Both the position numbers and the translations under genes were made by a program. Shown piece after piece: positions 1 through 9,319 of a DNA stretch of 64,000 nt. The DNA is from GWF2-38-69 sp965228125 (lineage in GTDB: Bacteria; Verrucomicrobiota; Lentisphaeria; Victivallales; GWF2-38-69). The stretch is from positions 1,674,001-1,738,000 of the forward strand of contig OZ245791.1 in the NCBI GenBank assembly GCA_965228125.1, in the 5' to 3' direction. Position 1 is the stretch's first letter; each line of letters starts with the position of its first letter. The notes below the pieces were generated by a model. The model was given only the letters and a program-made list of their open reading frames with translations. It did no database searches and was not told the origin of the DNA.

Positions 1-354
1 GCGGCAAAATATCCTGAAAAATTTGGCATTGGCGGAATAATGTCTCCCTCTTTTACTTCTGTAATTTCGTTTGATGAAGTTGGCATTTCAGAAAAGAACA
101 CCGAGTTTCTCAGAGAAGTTGAGGAAAGTTTGAGAACTGCAAAGAAAAAGCCTTCTTATTGGATAGATTGGGGCGGACAGGAAGGTTTGCTAGCCAAAAC
201 TGCTCCGATGGTAGCAAGAATGCTGAAAGACAAGTACGGGTATAAGGAAGGCAAGAATATTCATTCTTTTTATGACGAAATAGCTACTCATGACGAACGC
301 GCATGGAAGTACAGATTCGGTTTATTTCTTAAGGCTTTTTACTCTAAAAAATGA
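1..354 (+). CDS. Putative esterase (alpha/beta hydrolase), C-terminal part
   Basis: The frame is open from base 1 and has no start in the window, so this is the 3' part of a gene; the first ATG at 40 is internal. The opening residues (AAKYPEKFGIGGIMSPSF) match the stretch just after the nucleophile elbow of esterase-D/enterochelin-esterase-type hydrolases. Near the end, ATHDERAWKYRF fits the catalytic-His segment of that family (HxxxxWxxR). The nucleophile Ser would lie upstream of the window. Substrate unknown. It converges on the fcl gene with 6 bp between stop codons. The family call is inference from these two motifs. Confidence 0.72.
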   Translation, partial: AAKYPEKFGIGGIMSPSFTSVISFDEVGISEKNTEFLREVEESLRTAKKKPSYWIDWGGQEGLLAKTAPMVARMLKDKYGYKEGKNIHSFYDEIATHDERAWKYRFGLFLKAFYSKK

Positions 355-360
355 GGCCTT

Positions 361-1308
361 TTAAAGTCGGATTGTTTTATTCGTAAGAAAGTCGTTGTAG
401 GCGAGTTTAAGGCCTGCGGCTAGTTCGGTTTTGTATTGCCAACCCAGTCGGGAAAGCTTGGAAACATCCAACAACTTTCTAGGAGTGCCGTCTGGTTTGG
501 ATGTGTCGAAAATGAGTTCGCCTTTATATCCCACGGCTTCTTTAATGAGAAATGCAATCTCTCTTATGGTATTTTCTTTTCCGGAGCCGATGTTGATGAG
601 TTCTCCGATATCAACGGCATTGTAATTCTCCATCAGGAATATGAGGGCCTCCGCCAAGTCGTCAGAAAACAAAAACTCTCTTTTGGGAGTGCCTGTTCCC
701 CATACGGTAACTTGCGGAGCATTGGCTAGTTTTGCTTCATGAAACCGTCTCATGAGCATCGGAATGACATGAGCATTTTCCATATGGTAATTGTCATTGA
801 TTCCGTAAAGATTTGTAGGCATAGCAGATATAAAATTGGTACCGTGTTGTTTGTTCATTGCAGAACAGAGTTTTATTCCGGCTATTTTTGCGATTGCGTA
901 CGGTTCATTAGTCGGTTCAAGAGCAGACGACAGCAGGTATTCTTCTTTAAGTGGCTGAGGCGCCAATTTCGGGTATATGCAGCTAGATCCAAGGAAAAGA
1001 AGTTTGCTCACTTTGTTTAGATAAGAAGCCTCTATAATATTATTCTGAATTTTCAAATTGTCCAGGATAAAGTCAACTGGATAAGTACTGTTTGCATAAA
1101 TACCACCCACTTTGGCTGCTGCAAGAAAAACCCAGTCAGGTTTTTCCTGATTGAAAAACTCAAAGACTTTATTGTTGTCGCATAAATCAAGTTCTGAAAA
1201 ATCTCTTGTTAAAATATTAGAATAGCCTTTGGCAGTGAGTGCTCTTATAATCGCACTTCCAACCAATCCGTTGTGCCCTGCTACATGTATTTTGAGATGG
1301 GTATTCAT
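361..1308 (-). CDS. fcl: GDP-L-fucose synthase (NAD-dependent epimerase/reductase)
   Basis: Extended short-chain dehydrogenase that converts GDP-4-keto-6-deoxy-mannose to GDP-L-fucose for surface glycans. The N-terminal Rossmann glycine motif is AGHNGLVGSAI, the catalytic serine lies in SSCIYP and the YxxxK pair in EPYAIAKIAG. Length (about 315 aa) is normal. I place the start at the ATG at 1308; an in-frame TTG at 1317 would add three residues. It is the last gene of the hom-ask-fcl run, a few bases after the aspartokinase stop. Sugar-nucleotide synthesis behind amino-acid genes is an unusual pairing; the polysaccharide cluster at 47-55 kb could use the product. No gmd (GDP-mannose dehydratase) is in the window. 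Confidence 0.9.
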   Translation of the reverse strand: MNTHLKIHVAGHNGLVGSAIIRALTAKGYSNILTRDFSELDLCDNNKVFEFFNQEKPDWVFLAAAKVGGIYANSTYPVDFILDNLKIQNNIIEASYLNKVSKLLFLGSSCIYPKLAPQPLKEEYLLSSALEPTNEPYAIAKIAGIKLCSAMNKQHGTNFISAMPTNLYGINDNYHMENAHVIPMLMRRFHEAKLANAPQVTVWGTGTPKREFLFSDDLAEALIFLMENYNAVDIGELINIGSGKENTIREIAFLIKEAVGYKGELIFDTSKPDGTPRKLLDVSKLSRLGWQYKTELAAGLKLAYNDFLTNKTIRL

Positions 1309-1320
1309 TATGTTCAATGC

Positions 1321-2730
1321 CTATTCTAAATCTTCTACCAGCCTTTTATGAAGGGCAATTTGAGCTTCCTTGAATTTATCACGTTTAACTAAAAACTGCA
1401 TATTAACCTGTCGCAGGCACTGGTCAACTGCAAGAATATTTATATTAGCTTCAGCCAGTGCTGCCGTAGCTTTTGCCATGAATCCTGGGAAAGCCATGTT
1501 GGTACTCATCACGGAAACAATTGCAACTTTATGGGCTGTAACAATAGCTTTCGGGAAATTCAATTTAATTTCGCTGATTACTTTGTCAACGCCTTTTTCT
1601 TTTTCGCCTATATAGTGAGTGATTGTATTGGCATTTGTGTTTTTGGCTATGTAACTAATATCGTTTTCAGCAAATGCTTTTACAAGATTGTAATCATAAC
1701 CTGGTTCTCCAACCATAGTTGAATCGAAAACTTCTATAGCCAAAATATCGTCTCTTCCGCATATCATATCAACTTTCGGGACAGGAGAAACAAAATCCCT
1801 GCTTATAAGAGTTCCTATATGTTCAGGATCAAAAGCATTTTTAACTCTTATTGGAATATCCTTGAGTTCCATTTCCTTAGAAGCTGAAGAATGGATTGCT
1901 TCCATGTCCATATCAGCAAGCTGATCGGCAATGTCGAAATTGGTATTGCCGATAACTCTGACTTTGGAGGCTCCAATTAAATTGGGGTCACCAGTACAGA
2001 GGTGAAATTCCTTGTGTATGATTCCTTCTTTGGCATCAGTAACAACAGCGGTTTTGCTGAAAGTAATTTCACTGTAACCCCTGTCAAAATGAGTCATCAT
2101 GCCTTCTGAGCATTTTGCGTAACCGGTAACTATTGGGAGTTCTTTTTCCACATCAATGGTTTCAAAAGCTTTTTTGATAGTGTCATTCAAAGGAAGAGAC
2201 TGTGTTTCTTTCCAACCGGTGAGATCTACAAATACAGCATTAATTCCATTTGCCTGCAAAATGAGCGTTGAATTGTAAGCGCTGTGAGCTTCTCCTACGG
2301 CGCTCAAAAATTCTCGACTTGGAGGCAGATAGCTTTTTGCCGGAAGATGCCCGTAGGATCTGACTCTTACTAAGTCTCTTAGACAATTCCTAATTCCTTC
2401 TATTCTCTCCATTATGAAATCGTTAGCTTTATTTAAATCAAGTCCGATGTTTTCAAAGGAAGCATTAAACTCAATCATCTTGGATTTTACTTCATCGAGA
2501 GCATTTTCCCATCTGTCGTCACACGCTGCAAAGTAAGAATAAACACCGTTGGCTCCAGACTTTTTATGTTCAAGAAGCATATTGGTTATTCCGCCATATG
2601 CTGAAACGATGAATATTCTATTATAAACCTCATTATTATTGCGTTTCCCAATAATGATATTTTGCAGGACTTCTCCGAAACGGGACATCGAAGTCCCACC
2701 TATTTTTTCAACAGTGTGTTTTCCTCTCAT
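1321..2730 (-). CDS. ask: Aspartate kinase, Ask_Ect-like
   Basis: Phosphorylates aspartate, the first step toward Thr, Met and Lys (or ectoine). The kinase domain starts with HTVEKIGGTSMSRF instead of the usual KFGGTS. Together with GEAHSAYNS, DLTGW, FDRGYSEITF and IIHKEFHL this resembles the specialised aspartokinase found in ectoine clusters (Ask_Ect), as I remember that family. Two ACT-like segments close the protein (about residues 330-469). 469 aa is typical. It sits 3 bp downstream of hom and just upstream of fcl, so the three are probably one transcript. No ectABC genes are present, so the ordinary threonine/methionine role is more likely here. Kinase identity is firm; the subfamily is from memory. 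Confidence 0.92.
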   Translation of the reverse strand: MRGKHTVEKIGGTSMSRFGEVLQNIIIGKRNNNEVYNRIFIVSAYGGITNMLLEHKKSGANGVYSYFAACDDRWENALDEVKSKMIEFNASFENIGLDLNKANDFIMERIEGIRNCLRDLVRVRSYGHLPAKSYLPPSREFLSAVGEAHSAYNSTLILQANGINAVFVDLTGWKETQSLPLNDTIKKAFETIDVEKELPIVTGYAKCSEGMMTHFDRGYSEITFSKTAVVTDAKEGIIHKEFHLCTGDPNLIGASKVRVIGNTNFDIADQLADMDMEAIHSSASKEMELKDIPIRVKNAFDPEHIGTLISRDFVSPVPKVDMICGRDDILAIEVFDSTMVGEPGYDYNLVKAFAENDISYIAKNTNANTITHYIGEKEKGVDKVISEIKLNFPKAIVTAHKVAIVSVMSTNMAFPGFMAKATAALAEANINILAVDQCLRQVNMQFLVKRDKFKEAQIALHKRLVEDLE

Positions 2731-2733
2731 AAA

Positions 2734-4026
2734 TTAGATATCCTCAATTCTTATCAAATTAATTCTTTCATGTACTATAGGAAGATTCTGAATTTTATTT
2801 AATGCTGCAGTCATATTTTTTTCGTAAGTAAAATGGGTAACTATTACTATTGGAACAGGTCGTGAAATTTCGGAAACTTCTTTTTGCAGCATTGACGAAA
2901 TGCTTATGTTCTCATCTCCTAAAATGGTGGCTATTTTTGCTATTACTCCTGGTTTGTCTGTTACTTTGATTTTAATGTAATAACGGGAACCGATGTCAGG
3001 CATAGGGGTAAAATTGCCGTAATGTTTATCGACGGTAAAACTTGGAACTCTTCTTGATGAAGAGTGTTTTAGATTTCGCGCTACGTCTACAATATCTGCT
3101 ACGACTGCGCTTGAAGTAGCCGCCATTCCTGCGCCTCTGCCGTAAAAGAGAGTGCCTCCAACAGGATATCCTTCAATGAAAACGCCGTTATTAACATCAT
3201 CTATACTTGCCATTATGGCACTGTTGGGAATCATTGTAGGATGGACTCTGACCTGAATATCGTCGTTGATTTTTTTGGTAATTCCCAAGAGTTTAATAGT
3301 GTAACCTAGCTCTTTAGCGTAGTTAATATCTTCCAAGCTAATGTGCCTTATTCCCTCAACATAAACTGATGAAAGATTTATCCAGTCACCAAAAGCCAAT
3401 GAAGCAAGGATTGAGGTTTTATGGGCAGTGTCATAGCCGTCAATATCAAGTGATGGATCTGCTTCAGCATATCCGAATTCCTGCGCATTAGCCAAAGCAG
3501 TTTCAAAGGACAGGTTGTTGTGGCTCATTTGTGTCAGAATGTAATTACATGTTCCATTCAAAATGCCGTAGATTTTTTCTATCGTGTTTCCAGCAAGACC
3601 TTCCTTCAAGCTCTTAATTATCGGAATTCCGCCTGCCACAGAAGCTTCGTAATATATGTCAGCCCCAGATTTTTCGGCTGCGGCAAAAATTTCATTGCCG
3701 TATTTTGCTAACAAAGCTTTATTGGCTGTCACAACGCTTTTTCCCAAAGATAGAGCTTTTAGCACAAAATCCTTAGCTATAGTTGTTCCTCCAACAAGCT
3801 CGACTACGATATCAACTTCATTTATCAACGAATATGCATCGGTAGTCAAAATATTCTTATCAACTACCAGTCCTCTGGGCCTTTCGATATCAATGTCTGC
3901 TATTTTGTACAAGACCAAGTCAATGCCTATTCTTGATTTTATTATAGCACTGTTTTGTATCAGGCATGAGACTACGCCAGTGCCAACTGTACCGAACCCA
4001 ATTATTCCAACTTTTACTTTTTTCAC
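2734..4026 (-). CDS. hom: Homoserine dehydrogenase
   Basis: Reduces aspartate semialdehyde to homoserine with NAD(P)H. The dinucleotide fold opens with VGIIGFGTVGTGVV. The catalytic region carries YEASVAGGIPIIKSL and the family signature around DGYDTAHK; GRGAGMAATSSAVVADIVD follows. A C-terminal ACT domain (about residues 350-430) suggests feedback control by threonine. 430 aa is the usual length. The start is GTG with AGGAA about 5 bases upstream. First gene of the hom-ask-fcl operon, divergent from mreB across a 225-bp spacer. Confidence 0.95.
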   Translation of the reverse strand: MKKVKVGIIGFGTVGTGVVSCLIQNSAIIKSRIGIDLVLYKIADIDIERPRGLVVDKNILTTDAYSLINEVDIVVELVGGTTIAKDFVLKALSLGKSVVTANKALLAKYGNEIFAAAEKSGADIYYEASVAGGIPIIKSLKEGLAGNTIEKIYGILNGTCNYILTQMSHNNLSFETALANAQEFGYAEADPSLDIDGYDTAHKTSILASLAFGDWINLSSVYVEGIRHISLEDINYAKELGYTIKLLGITKKINDDIQVRVHPTMIPNSAIMASIDDVNNGVFIEGYPVGGTLFYGRGAGMAATSSAVVADIVDVARNLKHSSSRRVPSFTVDKHYGNFTPMPDIGSRYYIKIKVTDKPGVIAKIATILGDENISISSMLQKEVSEISRPVPIVIVTHFTYEKNMTAALNKIQNLPIVHERINLIRIEDI

Positions 4027-4251
4027 GGCTATTCCTAAAATGAAGTTCCTTAAAAATGAATAAAGATGCGTAATATAGCACTATTGCCTTTTCATAAAAC
4101 TTAAATTTGGCATAATTTCCATAAATGTGATATAGCGTATAGATTTTTAAAAATTTTCTAGTAAATTTGTATTTATAAATAATTGATTATTTGCGTAGTG
4201 ATAGAATTTCTGCGCTTTAACTTGTAATGCAATCAAAGATTGAGAGGAAAT

Positions 4252-5313
4252 ATGTTATATCAGAAATTGGCCAAATTTTTTGCTACAGACATTGGCATTG
4301 ACCTCGGTACTGCAAACTGCCTTGTTTACGTAAGAGACCATGGAATTCTCCTTAACGAACCTTCAGTAGTAGCTGTCGCAGATGGGGAAAGACGAGAAGT
4401 TGTGGCTGTTGGCGCGGAAGCTGCAAGAATGCTTGGAAGAACTCCTGGGCACATCAAAGCCATCAGACCAATGAGAGATGGTGTCATAGCTGACTTTGAT
4501 ATTACTGAAGAAATGCTTCGCTATTTTATTCAAAAAGCGCTAAAAAAGGTTCATCAGAGAAGAAGATTTCTTCATCCCAGAGTTTTAATAGCTGTCCCTT
4601 CCGGAATTACCGAAGTAGAAACAAGAGCCGTTAAAGATAGCGCACAAAGAGCCGGAGCTGGGGAAATATATCTGATTGAAGAGCCGATGGCAGCTGCAAT
4701 AGGTGTAGGTCTTCCAGTGATGGAACCATCAGGAAGCATGATTGTTGACATCGGGGGAGGCACGACTGAAGTTGCCGTGGTTTCGCTTTCAGGCATTGTA
4801 GAGGCAAGAAGTCTGCGCGTAGCAGGCGACCAAATGGATCAGTGTATAGTTCAGCACATGAAGAGAACTCACAATCTCCTAATCGGAGAAAGAACAGCTG
4901 AACAAATTAAAATCAGGATTGGTTCCGCCACGCCTCATAACGATGAGGCTACGCTTGAAGTGAAAGGGCGGGATTTGATTTCCGGATTGCCCAAAACAAT
5001 TTTGATTACAGGCGAAGAAATAAGGCTGACTTTGCAGGAACCGCTTACCAACATTGTAGAATCTATCAGATCAACCCTAGAGCATTGCCCTCCGGAACTT
5101 GCGGCAGACCTTATCGATAGGGGCATAATGCTTGCCGGCGGCGGGGCTCTTCTTAAAGATATTGACAAGTTGGTATCAGAAGAAACAGGACTTCCTGTTT
5201 TTGTTTCTGATAATCCTCTCCAGGCAGTAGCAAACGGCACAGGAGTGGTGCTTCAAGAAATGGATGCTATGGCAAAGGCTTTAGCTTCAACCTCTCGTAA
5301 AAACAGAAAATAA
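4252..5313 (+). CDS. mreB: Rod shape-determining protein MreB
   Basis: Bacterial actin that organises lateral cell-wall synthesis on the inner membrane. Phosphate-1 motif DIGIDLGTANCLVYV near residue 14, phosphate-2 IVDIGGGTTEVAVVS in mid-protein, and adenosine motif LAGGGALLKDI near the end. The start is the ATG at 4252, preceded by GAGAGGAAAT; an in-frame TTG at 4240 lies before the ribosome-binding site and is rejected. Predicted 353 aa is normal. It stands alone: no mreC, mreD, mrdA or rodA follows, and der converges 4 bp away. The implied cell is rod-shaped or elongated. Confidence 0.96.
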   Translation: MLYQKLAKFFATDIGIDLGTANCLVYVRDHGILLNEPSVVAVADGERREVVAVGAEAARMLGRTPGHIKAIRPMRDGVIADFDITEEMLRYFIQKALKKVHQRRRFLHPRVLIAVPSGITEVETRAVKDSAQRAGAGEIYLIEEPMAAAIGVGLPVMEPSGSMIVDIGGGTTEVAVVSLSGIVEARSLRVAGDQMDQCIVQHMKRTHNLLIGERTAEQIKIRIGSATPHNDEATLEVKGRDLISGLPKTILITGEEIRLTLQEPLTNIVESIRSTLEHCPPELAADLIDRGIMLAGGGALLKDIDKLVSEETGLPVFVSDNPLQAVANGTGVVLQEMDAMAKALASTSRKNRK

Positions 5314-5317
5314 GCGA

Positions 5318-6736
5318 TTAGTTTTTTGTTTTATCCTTAGCTGTATACTTATTGCGGCTGTTTTTCCTTGCTCCTTTTGCTTCCGACACACGCTTCGTTA
5401 GTTTTAAGTGGATTGGCAATCCTTTAAGGTTAAAGGCTTTCCTTAAGCCATTTTTGAGGTAGTTGATATAATTCTGGGGACAGATTGCCGGTTCGTTTAC
5501 AAAAAGGGAAAATAGCGGTGGTTTGTTTGCTACCTGAGTTCCGTAGTAAATTTTAAAAAATCTGGATTTAACGCAAGGAGGAGGATTGCGGGAAAGAATA
5601 TCAGATAAGACTTTATTAAGAGCCGATGTTGGTATTTTGACCTTGAATTGCTCGCTAACATCTTTGATTTCAGAAAGGATGCTCTTGAAATTATAGCCAC
5701 TGACAGCACAAGTGAATATGATTGGGGCAAATGGTATGAAAGGAAGAGTTCTTTTGATTTCTTCCCTTATCTCTGATTGCTTTAATCCACTACATGTATC
5801 CCATTTGTTGGCAATTATTATGCATGCCTTACCTGCGTCATTGATTATTTTCCCGATATTTGCATCCTGAGACGTTGCGCCCATTTCTGCTGATTCTATC
5901 ACGAAAAGCACAATGTCTGAGCGTTCAATAGCTTCTTTTGCCCGCATTATACTGAAAATTTCTATAGCACTGTCTGCTTTGCCTTTCTTCCTTAGCCCGG
6001 CTGTATCAATGATTGTGGCAGGAAGTTTATTTTCATCATCAATTTTTATATCAAACGGCATATCAACAGCATCACGTGTCGTGCCGGCCAAGTCACTGAC
6101 TATCAGCTTACTTTCCCCGATCAACTTATTAACGATTGATGATTTGCCTACGTTGGGCCTTCCTATAACTGCAAGTTTGAGCCTTGTCTCATCTTTGAAT
6201 TCAGTAACAGGCATATTTTTTGTGAGCGTTTCAACAAGGTTGACGATTCCGATTCTATGCAAACATGATACAGGAAACATTTCCTGAAAACCTAGTTTTG
6301 CAAAATCGCTTAAGGAATTTTCAAGTTTTACATTATCTACTTTATTTACGACCAGAATTATTCTTTTTCCTGATTTTCGAATAGTATTTGCCACTTCTTC
6401 ATCAAGAGTGACTATCCCTGAAGTCACATCTACTACAAGAAGCAGAATTTCAGCCGATTCTAATGCAGTAGCGACCTGTTTTGCTATTTCAGAATCAAAA
6501 AATGAGGCCCCCTTGGCTGGAATTATTTTTCCATGTCCAAGCCCTCCTGTGTCAATAAGCTGAAAATAATGATTCTTGAATTTAACAGGATAAAGTATGC
6601 TGTCCCTTGTAACTCCTGATTCTTCATGAACGATGGAGATGCGCTTTCCGATTATCGCATTAAAAAGCGCAGATTTTCCGACATTAGGCCTGCCGATTAT
6701 TGCAACAGTCGGGATGCTATTAAAATTGGATTCCAT
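5318..6736 (-). CDS. der: Ribosome-associated GTPase Der (EngA)
   Basis: Tandem GTPase needed for 50S subunit maturation. It has two complete G domains: GRPNVGKSALFN near residue 15 with DTGGL and NKVD, and GRPNVGKSSIVN near residue 192 with DTAGL and NKWD. A KH-like C-terminal domain (about 360-450) contains LKGLPIHLKLTKR. The basic tail (RKNSRNKYTAKDKTKN) is typical. Two tandem G domains with this end domain are diagnostic for Der. Monocistronic, convergent with mreB. Confidence 0.96.
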   Translation of the reverse strand: MESNFNSIPTVAIIGRPNVGKSALFNAIIGKRISIVHEESGVTRDSILYPVKFKNHYFQLIDTGGLGHGKIIPAKGASFFDSEIAKQVATALESAEILLLVVDVTSGIVTLDEEVANTIRKSGKRIILVVNKVDNVKLENSLSDFAKLGFQEMFPVSCLHRIGIVNLVETLTKNMPVTEFKDETRLKLAVIGRPNVGKSSIVNKLIGESKLIVSDLAGTTRDAVDMPFDIKIDDENKLPATIIDTAGLRKKGKADSAIEIFSIMRAKEAIERSDIVLFVIESAEMGATSQDANIGKIINDAGKACIIIANKWDTCSGLKQSEIREEIKRTLPFIPFAPIIFTCAVSGYNFKSILSEIKDVSEQFKVKIPTSALNKVLSDILSRNPPPCVKSRFFKIYYGTQVANKPPLFSLFVNEPAICPQNYINYLKNGLRKAFNLKGLPIHLKLTKRVSEAKGARKNSRNKYTAKDKTKN

Positions 6737-6933
6737 AAATACGTCTTTGTTTGAAATTAGTAGATTACTAATGGCTTAATATGGCAGAAGTGACTCATAA
6801 GTTCAAGGACTCAGGCAGACAGATGTGTACCTATGAGTAATTTTGAATCATATTATTGGGAAAATTTCATTTAATTGGGTGTTAAATCATGCTATCATTT
6901 ATTTTTAAAAGTTAAACTAACTCGGGAATAAAG

Positions 6934-7971
6934 ATGACTGAGGAAAGATTTGTTACATCGACGTTAAACAAAAAAGATGTCAGTTTTGATGAAACGATAA
7001 GGCCACAGTTTTTTAGTGATTTCCCGGGACAGAGAAAAGTTAAAGAGCGTTTGGAACTTTTTGTTCAGGCTGCAAGAGAACGCAATGAACCGCTTGGGCA
7101 CATCATACTATCAGGCCCGCCAGGATTGGGCAAGACTACACTTGCTTACATCATAGCCAATTCCAAAGGCGCAAAACTCAAATCTTCTACAGGCCCTGTA
7201 ATAGAGAAGCCTGGCGATCTAGCAGGACTCCTGACTTCTTTGCAGGAAGGAGATATTTTGTTCATAGACGAAATTCATCGGCTTCAGACAAATGTTGAAG
7301 AATATCTTTATAGCGCGATGGAGGATTATTTCATCGATATAATGCTTGATCAGGGTGCCGGTGCCCGTTCTATCAGACTGAATCTTAAAAAATTCACTCT
7401 GATTGGAGCAACTACAAGAAAAGGTCTTTTATCTTCGCCTTTAAGGTCAAGATTCCAGTTGGACTGCCTTCTTGATTATTACCCTCCTGAAGACCTTAAG
7501 AAAATTGTTAAACGCTCTGCAAATATTCTTAAAATCGAGATTGATGAGGGCGGGGCATACGAGTTGGCAAAAAGGAGCCGTGGAACTCCAAGGATTGCAA
7601 ACAATCTGCTTCGCTGGGCTAGAGATTACGCACAGGTGAGAGCTGACAACAAAATAACAGCCAAAGTAGCATCAGATGCTTTGGATATGTTGGATATAGA
7701 CGAAAACGGATTGGATGAAATGGATAAAAAGATATTGAATGCCTTGGTAGAAAAATTCAATGGAATCGCGGTCGGCGTCAAAAATATTGCTGTGACGGTT
7801 GGCGAAGAAGTAGGAACATTGGAAGAAGTTTATGAACCTTTTCTTATTCAGGAAGGCTATATCATGAGGACAAGGCAAGGCAGGATAGCGACAAATAAGA
7901 CATATAAACTGCTGGGATTAACTCCGCCTGAGAGGTTATCAGGCAATGAATTGCAACCAGACCTTTTATAA
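6934..7971 (+). CDS. ruvB: Holliday junction branch migration helicase RuvB
   Basis: AAA+ motor that drives branch migration with RuvA. Walker A GPPGLGKTT at residues 61-69, Walker B LFIDEIHRL, sensor 1 LIGATTRKG, arginine-finger region SPLRSRF, and a C-terminal winged helix with GYIMRTRQGRIATNKTY. 345 aa is standard. No ruvA or ruvC is adjacent. The zinc-ribbon gene follows after 25 bp and may be co-transcribed. Confidence 0.96.
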   Translation: MTEERFVTSTLNKKDVSFDETIRPQFFSDFPGQRKVKERLELFVQAARERNEPLGHIILSGPPGLGKTTLAYIIANSKGAKLKSSTGPVIEKPGDLAGLLTSLQEGDILFIDEIHRLQTNVEEYLYSAMEDYFIDIMLDQGAGARSIRLNLKKFTLIGATTRKGLLSSPLRSRFQLDCLLDYYPPEDLKKIVKRSANILKIEIDEGGAYELAKRSRGTPRIANNLLRWARDYAQVRADNKITAKVASDALDMLDIDENGLDEMDKKILNALVEKFNGIAVGVKNIAVTVGEEVGTLEEVYEPFLIQEGYIMRTRQGRIATNKTYKLLGLTPPERLSGNELQPDLL

Positions 7972-7996
7972 ATATATTTTAACTTGAGGAAATAAG

Positions 7997-8707
7997 ATGA
8001 AGCAATGGGTCAAAGATGTCCTGGAAATCCAAACAGCTGATATGCGCACAAAAAGAATGAATGCCAGGTTGAAAAATATTCCAAATGAAAAAAAGGAAAT
8101 TTTGAATTCTTTAGGTAATGAAAAAGATAAGCTGAGTGTCCTTAGCGCAAAAGTAAAAGAGTCGGAAAAAGAGATAAAAACCATAGAAGCGAAGATAACC
8201 GATGTTAATGCCAAAATTGATGATCTGAATAAGAAATCAGTAATGATCAAGAAAAACGAAGAGTACAAAATCATGCTTAACGAAGTGGCAAGTCAAAAAT
8301 CTTTCATCAGTGGAATGGAAACCAAACAGCTCAAAGTTTATGATCAGTTGGAAGAAGATAAAAAACTTCTGACTGCGGCTGAAAAAGCAGTTAAAAATAT
8401 ACAACTTGAAATTGAATCAAGTGTTAAGGATTTGGAAGAACTTGAAAAAAACCTAAAGTCGGAAATAGATGTTGCCCTTGGGAAAAGAAAACCGATGCTT
8501 GAGAAGCTGGAAAAGCTAAATCCTGAAATCCTTCCTATTTATGTCAGACTAATAAAGAGAGATGGAGAGCCGCTTACAAGAATTCATAATAACACATGCG
8601 GTTATTGTCACCTCAAACTCATCCCTCAAACGCTTAATGACGCAAAGAAAGGGCTTGCAGTAACCTGCGATACCTGTGGACATTTGATATATTTTCAGGA
8701 AGAATAA
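7997..8707 (+). CDS. C4-type zinc-ribbon coiled-coil protein (DUF164 family)
   Basis: Residues 15 to about 175 are a long charged helix rich in Lys, Glu and Leu, predicted to form an antiparallel coiled coil. The C-terminus has two CxxC knuckles (CGYC and CDTCGH) that would bind one zinc. This is the COG1579/DUF164 architecture, widespread in bacteria; a nucleic-acid-related role has been suggested from structure, but the cellular function is not established. 236 aa is typical. RBS GAGGAAATAAG precedes the ATG. Its stop is directly adjacent to the convergent nadD stop, with no spacer. Confidence 0.88.
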   Translation: MKQWVKDVLEIQTADMRTKRMNARLKNIPNEKKEILNSLGNEKDKLSVLSAKVKESEKEIKTIEAKITDVNAKIDDLNKKSVMIKKNEEYKIMLNEVASQKSFISGMETKQLKVYDQLEEDKKLLTAAEKAVKNIQLEIESSVKDLEELEKNLKSEIDVALGKRKPMLEKLEKLNPEILPIYVRLIKRDGEPLTRIHNNTCGYCHLKLIPQTLNDAKKGLAVTCDTCGHLIYFQEE

Positions 8708-9313
8708 TCAGATGTAGAGATTGTTTTCTCTTATGTATTTCAGGACAGCATGGTGCAGCACTCTGTTGCTATTTAGTCCGTTTTTCAACGCATCTCTTAT
8801 TTGAGTAGAAGAAACGTCATAAATGTCAAGATTTACTAAAGAATCAAAGAGTTTTTTTGCATCTGTTTTGCTCCAGAATGCTTCGAGCTTTTCGAGTGAT
8901 GAGTTTTCATGCGGCCTGGGATATGTGAGAACCTCGCATATTTTTATCAATTCTCTTGATTTATACCATGTGTGAATTTGGAGTAAACTGTCCTCACCTA
9001 TTATCAGGAACAGTTTTTCCTGAGGATAAAGCCTGTTGAATTCTTTAACTGTATCGAATGTGTACGAAAGCATGGGGAGCCTTTTCTGTTCAATGTCTGA
9101 AATAGAAAAACAGGAATTTCCCTCGACTGCCAGAGAGGCCATTTTGTATCTATGAAAAAAATCTGTAATAGGCCTGCCTGGTTTGTGCGGAGGTTTTGCT
9201 GCCGGGATAAATATGATTCTGTCAAGATAGTTTTTATCTATCAGGCTTTTAGCTAAACTTAAATGCCCGATGTGTATCGGATCGAAAGTGCCTCCGAAGA
9301 GTCCGATTCTCAT
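8708..9313 (-). CDS. nadD: Nicotinate-nucleotide adenylyltransferase
   Basis: Forms nicotinic acid adenine dinucleotide from NaMN and ATP in NAD synthesis. The nucleotidyltransferase motif GGTFDPIHIGHLSLA begins near residue 8, and the second motif VSSTQIRDALKNG lies near the C-terminus. 201 aa is normal. The upstream DUF192 gene is 6 bp away on the same strand, so the two are probably co-transcribed. The common nadD neighbours rsfS and obgE are not here. Confidence 0.94.
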   Translation of the reverse strand: MRIGLFGGTFDPIHIGHLSLAKSLIDKNYLDRIIFIPAAKPPHKPGRPITDFFHRYKMASLAVEGNSCFSISDIEQKRLPMLSYTFDTVKEFNRLYPQEKLFLIIGEDSLLQIHTWYKSRELIKICEVLTYPRPHENSSLEKLEAFWSKTDAKKLFDSLVNLDIYDVSSTQIRDALKNGLNSNRVLHHAVLKYIRENNLYI

Positions 9314-9319
9314 AATTGT

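Noticed and set aside
6796..6841. Structured RNA or terminator upstream of ruvB
   Set aside because: Only a 7-bp stem (ACTCATA/TATGAGT) with a loop of over 30 bases; no T-run and no further pairing.
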